From Penaeus vannamei (lineage: Eukaryota > Arthropoda > Malacostraca > Decapoda > Penaeidae): a stretch of 15,000 nucleotides of DNA. The position numbers and the translations under genes were made by a program. Under the pieces are notes generated by a model, which was given only the letters and a program-made list of their open reading frames with translations, did not search any database and was not told where the DNA came from. Location of the stretch: the NCBI RefSeq assembly GCF_042767895.1, contig NC_091576.1, forward strand, positions 21,508,280-21,523,279. The letters run 5' to 3'. Every line of letters begins with the position of its first letter. Positions within the stretch are counted from its first letter, which is position 1. This document shows positions 1-8,700 of the stretch, piece after piece.

Positions 1-56
1 ATGTACTCTATTTAAGTGTGCCTGGATTTTATCTCAATTAGGCACGTAATATACAA

Positions 57-293
57 CCAGTTTGTTAAAACGGAACGAGGTCCGATCCAATACATTCTCA
101 TCTATACGGACATGCATGTACACTAAATAAATGCATATCTCCCAGTCTAGACAAGCATATCTACTGGATAAAGCGATGTATAAGTGCATATCTATCAGGT
201 AGATAGACAACTACGCATTTTTTTCTGTGTTTATGCAACTCCGTATCTATGAATATTCACTCTGCCGAGCCTCGCACAGTTTTAACAAACCGG
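57..293. mobile_element. Fold-back (MITE-like) imperfect palindrome
   Basis: The outer arms 57-80 and 270-293 match in inverted orientation at 20 of 24 positions. Inner arms 99-117 and 233-251 match at 15 of 19 and lie in exactly the same register (paired positions sum to 350). Between them, 81-98 against 252-269 is weaker, 8 of 18 by my count. Similarity continues inward past 118 with a one-base shift. This makes a near-complete palindrome of about 237 bp, typical of an old non-autonomous fold-back or MITE element. I see no convincing target-site duplication and no transposase, so the class is open. Confidence 0.5.
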
Positions 294-480
294 CCAAAAG
301 TAATGATAATATTTTGTTGGAAAAGTGTTCAATAATATCTTCCTTGGCATATCGGTCTGTGATTTTCTTTTCCTTTCTCAATTTTTAAAGATACCCGGAT
401 TAAACGCAAGTGATGTTGGTATTGATAATGATGGTACTTGTTGAATGCAATAGAAGTTTTAATAGTGGTAATGTTTATAG
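294..480. other. Noncoding AT-rich sequence, no feature seen
   Basis: Between the palindrome and the GAT/AAT tract I see only AT-rich unique sequence. The - strand frame at 329-553 has no supporting composition and overlaps the start of the trinucleotide-rich region. Confidence 0.6.
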
Positions 481-905
481 AAACGAAGAGTACTGATAAT
501 AACAAAGATAATGATGAGGTAATAATTACACATTGTAATGAGAATAATAGCACGGTGATATTACATATAAAACTAGTAATGATGATATTAATACTATACT
601 AGGAATGATGATATTAGACTACGAGAACAACGATAGTAAATATAATGAGAATATGAACAGCAATTATAATGATAAAAGAAGCAACAATGATAAAAATAAT
701 GTTAATATTGACAGGAAAAATATCAATGATAACCATGACGATAGTAATGTTAATGATTATGATGATGGTGATGATGATGATAGTAATAACGATAATAATC
801 AAAAAGATAATAATCATATTGTTATCGATCAAGATTATGATATAATGATAATAACGGAGATAATAAATATAATGTTCGTTATGATGATGATAATGATAAT
901 GATAG
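481..905. repeat. Degenerate GAT/AAT trinucleotide tract
   Basis: This stretch is dominated by GAT, AAT, ATA and GATA words, clearest at about 750-800 and 835-905, with many interruptions. It reads as Asp/Asn-rich on one strand and Ile-rich on the other, as any decayed (GAT)n array would. It is best taken as an old expanded trinucleotide repeat, not a coding region. Confidence 0.8.
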
Positions 906-1340
906 TATGTCAGTAATGTGACAGGGATTTTGAAATAGGCTTATACATTTCTTTGGATGATATACCACTACAATTTCAGTCGTTAATTATGTTTGTTTTT
1001 GTGTGTTTGTATATCTATTTTTTTTTCTTTTTTTTAGGCTTTCTTATTATTTTCGTTTCTGTTTTGTTTATTTACATTCATCTTTTCAATTCTTAGGATT
1101 TTGAAGCTCAAGCATTCTAGCCAGCAAATTGAACCAAAGCAATTATTGTTACTTTTTCATTCGCATTTGATTAAATTGTGAGACAGAAAAAGGAGATATA
1201 TTTTTTTTTCATTGCCCATATTTCATCAGCTTTTAACTAAATTCTAATATAGTTTTTTTCTCTTTCACTTTTTTTCTTTCTTCTTTCGTTTATTTTGCCG
1301 GTTTCGATGTTCAATGCTTCTTTCTTTATTTCTTTTTTTT
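906..1340. other. Noncoding pyrimidine-rich sequence
   Basis: AT-rich sequence with T runs (about 1018-1036 and 1201-1210) and TTTCTT words. No open frame with coding character, no RNA gene and no clear repeat boundary is visible. Confidence 0.6.
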
Positions 1341-1354
1341 CTTTCTTTCTTTCT

Positions 1355-1389
<35 letters not shown>

Positions 1390-1392
1390 TTT
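1341..1392. repeat. (CTTT)4-(ATTT)9 microsatellite
   Basis: Four CTTT units (1341-1356) pass directly into nine ATTT units (1357-1392), within a longer pyrimidine-rich region (about 1240-1410). Short open frames across it are Phe/Ser/Leu/Ile runs produced by the repeat and are not treated as genes. Confidence 0.95.
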
Positions 1393-1803
1393 CTCTCTTT
1401 CTTATTGTTTGTGTGTGCGAACTCCAAGACCCATCGAACAGCTTCCAAGTCATCTGGTGTGCATGTTTTTTTTTTATGAATAGGATTTCGAAGCAATCCT
1501 AGTGTGGCGTCCCTAATTCACTGATGATATTAGTGTTAAAGAAAAAGTTATGATTTTTTTTAAGTTAAAAAAAAAAACAAAAAAAAAACAGTCCATTGGT
1601 AGGCATATTTCTTCTTTTTTTTCTTTCTCTTGGCATTTTATAGTGTTCTCATTTAGTGTCTCGCTCTCTTTATACACACCTTCCCTCCGACATATTCAAG
1701 GAAGTAAAAGGAAGAGATAAGCAAATAAGAAAAAAAAAAATACATACATCCCTTATCTTTACATTTATCTAATATTTGTCTCACATTTTCCTTTTTAATC
1801 TTT
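1393..1803. other. Noncoding AT-rich sequence with A and T runs
   Basis: Contains A runs at about 1567-1588 and 1731-1741 and T-rich stretches near 1550-1560 and 1610-1625. The A runs could be tails of old retroposed copies, but no body or target duplication could be traced. No gene is supported. Confidence 0.55.
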
Positions 1804-1837
1804 GTTAAATCTCCCCTTTAGCACGGGGGCATTTAAC
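1804..1837. other. Hairpin in a GC-richer patch
   Basis: GTTAAATCTCCCC (1804-1816) pairs with GGGGGCATTTAAC (1825-1837) around an 8-base loop. The stem has 13 positions with one mismatch (1811/1830) and one G-T pair. It lies in a locally more complex, GC-richer stretch (about 1800-1960) amid AT-rich sequence. It does not look like the histone 3' stem-loop. It may be the end or core of an old interspersed repeat. Function unknown. Confidence 0.55.
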
Positions 1838-1989
1838 CTTGTAGGCGTCTAACGGTGTCTAGCAACAAAAATAACGAAATGTCGGAACAAATTCCAGGCT
1901 GGCAGACAATCCTACGAGGCGGAGCTTAACGTCGTCCTCTTTTGAGGCTGTGTAACATTGCAGATGCCAGCACTTAGTTTTTGCAATAT
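1838..1989. other. GC-richer unique patch, possibly repeat remnant
   Basis: About 1840-1975 is clearly more balanced in base composition than its surroundings and carries several CG dinucleotides. It follows the 1804-1837 hairpin. It has no long open frame and I could not fold a tRNA from it. It may be a fragment of an interspersed repeat. Confidence 0.35.
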
Positions 1990-2030
1990 TTATATATATA
2001 AGTGTGTGTGTGTGTGTGTACATACATACA
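1990..2030. repeat. Compound (TA)n-(GT)n-(ACAT)n microsatellite
   Basis: A short TA run (about 1990-2000) passes into (GT)9 (about 2002-2019) and then ACAT words (about 2020-2030), with CA-rich sequence after it. Compound arrays of this order are common in arthropod genomes. No gene overlaps it. Confidence 0.9.
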
Positions 2031-2480
2031 CGCACACATAGACGTATCTATTTTTTTCTCTTTATGGGTACGAAAATAGCTTGATACTTCATCTTATGTG
2101 ATTATTTCCGTGTCCGGGCATGAAGAGTATTGTGATACTGTGTTTTTTCCCCCTTATTCCTGTTTTTGTTGATTGTTCTTAAGCAGAAGAATGGTTATTA
2201 TCATTGCCGCTATTATGATGTTTAATTCTCTTATCATTATTTTCTTATTTTGTTTGCCTGGACTTGTGCATTTCTGCATATCATGATTCCATTTCCTCAT
2301 ATAACTGAGCACTGGCATTTCCCTATATGTTTGCTATCCAGGATTGGAATTGTTTTCAATATAATGTTAGTTCCTGTATACACGTCCCAATCGTAAATGC
2401 AGAAAATTAATATGGTAAATAGCAAACACAGCTTGAAAGAAAAAAAGGACTGATCGAAACAAAAGATTGCACTGAATATC
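2031..2480. other. Noncoding sequence downstream of the giant gene
   Basis: AT-rich unique sequence beyond the proposed poly(A) sites of the - strand gene. No open frame with coding character, no RNA gene and no repeat is evident. Confidence 0.6.
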
Positions 2481-2500
2481 TTTATTAAGATGTCTTTAAT
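2481..2500 (-). terminator. Candidate polyadenylation signals for the giant gene
   Basis: Reading the - strand downstream of the stop codon, ATTAAA (2500-2495) and then AATAAA (2486-2481) appear about 275-290 bases after the TAG. They are followed within about 45 bases by U-rich sequence (CTTTTGTTT, then a run of T), as expected for a cleavage region. This would give a 3' UTR of roughly 300 bases containing the (TA)n array. The motifs are short and the sequence is AT-rich, so chance matches are possible. Confidence 0.45.
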
Positions 2501-2667
2501 CTGTTTTCCAGAGATGATTTGTATTACATAGGTATTCAGTGCACATTTTCCATTGCAGTGCAGGATACAACTTGATTCTGGTTAAATTTGGTTGAATGTG
2601 TGCAGAAACATAAAATGGAAATTGACAAAACAATTACACGAAAAAATCATATTCATGATCAAATGCA

Positions 2668-2670
<3 letters not shown>

Positions 2671-2737
<67 letters not shown>
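2671..2737. repeat. (TA)n microsatellite, about 33 copies
   Basis: An uninterrupted run of alternating T and A, about 67 bases long and starting 34 bases beyond the stop codon of the giant gene. If the poly(A) signals near 2481-2500 are used, this array is transcribed in the 3' UTR and could fold back on itself. It is probably unstable in length. Confidence 0.97.
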
Positions 2738-2740
<3 letters not shown>

Positions 2741-2770
2741 ATATTGCTATATCACTTTCGGATTATGTCA

Positions 2771-5700
2771 CTAGGAAGTGGTGACAGTTACTTCTGGTGC
2801 TGTATAGTGTGCAGATACATCAGTGAACGACGTCATGCTACTTGACTCGGTCGTCAGATCTGTAACAAATTTTTCAGCGATAACTTTAGCTTCCTCAATC
2901 AGGGTTTTGGCGGAAGCTAAGGAGCCGCTTTCTTCCTTGCTGAAGTGTCTCATTGCCTTGGAGAAACCGTGCATTTTTTCCCGTACGTTTTGATACCGGA
3001 AAGTTGTACTGCTGTCCATACCGCTGGCACCATTGTCACTGCTGTCACCTTCAGCTGCGTCGCCTCCACTGTCTGAACCTCCTGCTGCGTCGTCTTCGCT
3101 GTCTGAACCTCCTGCTGCGCCGTCTTCGCTGTCTGAACCTCCTGCTGCGTCGTCTTCGCTGTCTGAACCTCCTGCTGCGCCGTCTTCGCTGTCTGAACCT
3201 CCTGCTGCGTCGTCTTCGCTGTCTGAACCTCCTGCTGCGCCGTCTTCGCTGTCTGAACCTCCTGCTGCGTCGTCTTCGCTGTCTGAACCTCCTGCTTCCG
3301 CGAGCTTTAGCGCTTCTAGCAACTGCTCAGAGGCACATAACACACCATCTTCAATACTGCAGTCTTCACCTCCATCTCCATCTCCTGTGTCATCTCCACT
3401 CGATTCATCTCCTCCTGTGTCACCTCCACCTGTGTCACTTCCACCTGATTCATCTCCTGTGTCACCGCCACTCGATTCATCTCCTCCTGTGTCACCTCCA
3501 CCTGTGTCACTTCCACCTGATTCATCTCCTGTGTCACCGCCACTCGATTCATCTCCTCCTGTGTCACCGCCACTCGATTCATCTCCTCCTGTGTCACCTC
3601 CACTCGATTCATCTCCTGTGTCACCTCCACCTGTGTCACTTCCACCTGATTCATCTCCTGTGTCACCTCCATCCGATCCACCTCCCGTGTCGCTTCCTGA
3701 TTCACCTTCATCAGCACCACTGCTGCTTCCATCAGCTGAATCAAACAAATTTAGGGAATATTGTAGGAAATTCACGATTTCCTGGAAGAAAGAGATTTCC
3801 TTCATGATTTGTACTTTGCTGGAGACCTCTTCTGAATAGGTAGTCATCAATTCTAGTGCTTCACCATAACCGTCCATTTGTTGTTGTACGAGAGCTTTTA
3901 GTTCGGCACCGTCATCATCACCTAAGTTTGCGCCCTCAACCTTCAGCAAGCTCTTAAGTTCCTTATTAAACTTCTTCATCTTCTTGATTTGGTCTTGCCT
4001 TATGTCCTTCGGGGATTCGAGCCCATTCAAGATTGAAGTAATTTCCGTTGTTATCTGATATATTCTGTTAGCGTTCATTTCCTTTGCTTTCTTATCTTTC
4101 TTGGTTAATTTTCCGCTATTACCCTCTCCATCACTACCTTCACTTCCGTCTCCACCATCACTACCACCTTCACTTCCGTCTCCACCATCACTACCACCTT
4201 CACTTCCGTCTCCACCATCACTACCACCTTCACTTCCGTCTCCACCATCACTACCACCTTCACTTCCGTCTCCACCATCACTACCACCTTCACTTCCGTC
4301 TCCCTCATTACCTTCACCTCCTTCTTCCCCTTCACTAGAATCCCCACCCCCAAGAATTTCTAACAAATCTCCAAGGACTGTGTGAATCGAATTAAACCTA
4401 TAAGCTACCTCCTCAATACCAGCTCTTTCTTGTGCAGTTCCCAAGTACACACTGCTTATCAACTCTGACAGACTTGATTCTTCGATACTATACTTCCATA
4501 TCTGTAGTTCTGGAATATCGCCTTCGCTAGCAACATCAAACATAGATGTAAGTTGCTTCAGGGCCCTCTCGAACGTTACTACGGAACTACCCTCTACGGC
4601 TGAACTGTCGAAAGTCCAGGACATGAGTATATCACTGACTTCGGTTACTAAGCTTTGCAAACTATCTTCTTCACCTTCATCTCCGTCTTCTCCACCTGAT
4701 GAATCTGCTCCATCACCTGAATCTCCACCTGATGAATCTGCTCCATCACCTGAATCTCCACCTGATGAATCTGCTCCATCGCCTGAATCTCCACCTGATG
4801 AATCTGCTCCATCACCTGAATCTCCACCTGATGAATCTGCTCCATCACCTGAATCTCCACCTGATGAATCTGCTCCATCGCCTGAATCTCCACCTGATGA
4901 ATCTGCTCCATCACCTGAATCTCCACCTGATGAATCTGCTCCATCGCCTGAATCTCCACCTGATGAATCTGCTCCATCGCCTGAATCTCCACCTGATGAA
5001 TCTGCTCCATCGCCTGAATCTCCACCTGATGAATCTGCTCCATCACCTGAATCTCCACCTGATGAATCTGCTCCATCTCCTTCACCGAACCAAATCTTAG
5101 TTTCACTCTCAAATGCGTCCAGAGTATTTAGAGCATTTTGAGCCGCGAAAACATCTGTAATGGTTCTTCCATAGCCTTCCATCATGCTACTTTCATCATT
5201 GAATGTTACTTGGACAGATTCCACAAAACTACGAAGATTCTCAACCTCTGTTACATCGACAGATAACCCGCTGGTTTGCGCCTCTTGGATGCCAATTAAG
5301 GACATTCCAATCCCACTAACAAGGTTCATGTCCATAGATCCCATATCGGCACTAGCAGTAGTGAGAGCAGCGCGGATGCTTGTTAATGACGATTTGTTCA
5401 TTTCCTCGCCACTTCCTCCTGCATCAATCAATCCTGTTAGATTGCCAGTGAGAGATGTTAGTAGGCTGTCCATGGCACTAAGGAAGTAGTATTGTTGATA
5501 GGCAGAATTTTGTTCTGATTTGGCCTTATTTACCTCCATATCGAACTCTTCTTCCATCATACTATTAAAGAATAATTGTTGCGAAGATAGGAAACCTTGC
5601 GTTGCCAGCAGCACAGTTTCTGTCTGATCAATAAGCTCCATCAACTCAGTAACATCTACACCAGCATTACCATCAGCCATAACACTGAATTGGTATGCTA

Positions 5701-8700
5701 GACTTTTTACGGAAACAACATCCTCTTGAGAGATAAAAGCTGAACCCATTACGAAAGTTTTAAAGAGTGTAACCATAGAATCAACAAGGTCCTGAGCACC
5801 AGCAGGAACACCTACACTGACTGCTGATTTTATTAGAGTGGACACGGTAGCTATATCTTCAATACTGGAATACATTAACTTATTTTGAATTGCTGTCCCA
5901 TACCCACGCACACTTTGGCTCACTTGAGTAGATGTTGCAGATAATTCAGAAATCAAGCTAGGTATGTCTGCAAGCTCAGCTCCCATTGTTGGGGAGATGG
6001 TGCTCAGTGTTTCACTGGCAGCGATAAGCGTTTCTACGTCCCCTTCTGGCATCACAAGTCCATTTGCAAATAAGTTGCCTGATGCTGCCTTAACATCCGC
6101 AATTATTGCATTAACGTCTACTTCAACATCGCCTCCACTTCCATCACCCTCTGATCCATCTCCATCAGCATTACTTCCATCTCCTCCCTCACTATCGCCA
6201 TCATTTTCACTATCTCCTCCCTCACTATCGCCATCATTTTCACTATCTCCTCCCTCGCTATCGCCATCATTTCCACTATCATCACCATCCTCACTAGGAA
6301 TGGTCATAAAGCTTGTCAGGCTGTTGATAATGCTTGTCATTGCATCATTTGCCGGTGTAGTTTTAGCTAAGGATTCCAAATACTGGGTGTTTAAGGTTGA
6401 ACTCGATATGGCTTCATTGAGACCATTCATTATGGTATAAACCTCTAATAGTTTCTCGATACCAGTATCTTCACTCTCAGGCAAGGTCACGCTGCTGAAA
6501 TCGATTTCCTCTAGCTGTGTCTTAAGGTCAAGCGGAAGAGTGGATAAGTCAGCAGCAAATGGCGATAACATTTCAAAGGCCATGGAAATCTGTTCATTAC
6601 TTTCATATGTCACTACACTTCCCATGCTCATTGTGAGTGTTCTTAGGGCAGTTGTGGCAGCCGCAATAATGCTTGCTGATTCTTCTAAAATCTGGAATGT
6701 TCTCGTGGAAACATATTCTTGTGTTGTATAGAAAGCATAATTATTTGTTGATCTTGAAAAGACTGCCAAATTCTCTTCAAGTATTGAAAGGGATGCTATG
6801 TTTCCATTATATGTTCCAATTGCCATTTGTAGCTTAGGTGCTGCTGCTGACAATTCTCGAACTAACCCTCTTGATAATGAGAATGTACTGGTTGTCATAG
6901 AACTAACCATCATACTTAGTTCCTGGACCTCTAATACAGCAGTAAGAGCGTTGCTTTCTTCACCAATTCCACCATATGGAATACCTCCCATCACTGCCAG
7001 ACCAGCTTCTCCAGCTCTTGTAAATATGGTAGATTGCCTAGTTGATGCTAATGATTCAGTTATGTCTCCTAAAAGTTGTGTAACTTTTTTGTAGTTTTTA
7101 ACTGAAGTGCCTGCTTCTACTCCCTGCATAACGTTCATAAAAGGTTGTACCGTACCTTGCACGGACGCCATATCAATACTGAGAGGATCAGCTGAAACGT
7201 CTTGTAAGAATGTTAACATAGCATCTACTTCTTGTAGCTCTACTTCATTTCCATTTTCATCAATATCAACAATGCCCCCAGTAAATGACTCTAGCTGACC
7301 ACAATACATAAAAACACCATCAGTATCAGCATCTTCCTGATCTTCTATTTCCTCGCTATTTATCCTTTCTATTGTCGTGGTAATGGACTGTGTAGCAGCC
7401 TCCATCTCAACGGATAAGTCTTCAAGTTCAGGTAGTGGAGCAAAATCTTCCAGGGAAGCTGTGAGGCTAGGAAGCTCCCGCAAGAAGCCTCTACACATTT
7501 CTAGTTGGTATTCTTCAATGTTTCCAGAGGTCCATTCTCCTAGAATATTCATAGAATCTTGTATGATCTTCTTCATTTGTAACACTGAGGCATTTTCAGG
7601 GTCTGGATCGGTAGTACCTCCTGCTTCCTTTATTCCAGTCATAGCAACACTAAATTCTTCCAGTATTGTTTGAGCTCCTTTACTAACGAATAACTTTCCT
7701 TGTGTCTGTGACTTTTGCAGAGTGCTTCCAACTGCAAAGCCTCCAATGACTTGACTTAATGAAATGTCTGAATCTAACACAAAATATGCGGCAGCTTTTA
7801 GATCAGGTACAAATCGAGGATTTTCCACAAGGTCAGATGTGAACAGAATTTCAGAACTGGATTTAAGGTCTTGAAGTATTTCCTGTGAGATGGTAGTACT
7901 CATTAAACTAAGTTTAATTAATGAACTTGAGAACAACGTAGCCTGTTCCAACAGGATTGGATCCTCTATAACAGATGATTCGTCTGTCACAGTCCCAACA
8001 GCATCTACAAAGCTTTGGAACTGAACTTCCATGTTAGCTATAAATGTTGAAGATTCTTGAGTAACAAGAACACTACTACTTGCATCGGCAGCACTAGAGA
8101 GCAGTTCAACAGATTCCTGGAGAGTCTGTTCAGTAGACTCAATAGCTGTGAGAGTGGCATCTATAGCTGCTGTATCTACCACAACACCCTCTGTTTCACC
8201 AAGCATACGCAGTTCCCCAATAACCTCACCGCAAGCCATCAGAGTACTGTACTGAAGATTGTTTATGTTAGTAGTAGCATCCTGCAGTATTATATTTACT
8301 CTGCTTATGACCGCCTCACTTGAAATACCTGAATCATCCGTGTTCGTTCCACCTGCTCCTTCTGACCCACCTGCATCATTTCCTGAGTCATCCGATCCAC
8401 CTGCATCATCACCACCTGAACTCCCAGAACCACCACCATTCTTTAGGGCTTCAAGCTCTGTCATTACATCTCCCATGAGCTGTTTTAACTGTGAGCTTAT
8501 AAAGGCTTGTTGTGTTATTCTCAAAGTACTCTCTGGGATAATTACATCTGAGAACAATGGCAACCCAAATGATGACCCAATTTCATCATCTGTGTCTCCA
8601 CCAGCACCACCAGTGTCTCCACCAGCACCACCAGTGTCTCCACCAGCACCACCAGTGTCTCCACCAGCACCACCAGTGTCTCCACCAGTGCCACCTGTGT

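Noticed and set aside
605..916. Asn/Asp-rich + strand open frame and the Ile-rich frame opposite it
   Set aside because: Both are translations of a degenerate GAT/AAT repeat and show no other coding signal.
1295..1502. Small + strand frames rich in Phe, Leu, Ile and Tyr that could look like membrane peptides
   Set aside because: They are produced by the CTTT/ATTT microsatellite.
2588..2845. Short + strand frames with Tyr-Ile runs
   Set aside because: The run is the translated (TA)n microsatellite, and the frames overlap the end of the real - strand gene.
3033..3839. Long + strand frame of Pro/Ser/Glu repeats (268 codons) and other + strand frames opposite the spacers (for example 2953-3807, 4101-4385, 4623-5141)
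   Set aside because: They exist only because the 30- and 33-bp repeats of the - strand gene keep all frames free of stops. They stop near the repeat ends and have no independent coding character.
3053..5086. CRISPR-like arrays
   Set aside because: The 30-33-bp units are directly tandem with no unique spacers, keep the reading frame, and lie inside a eukaryotic-type coding exon.
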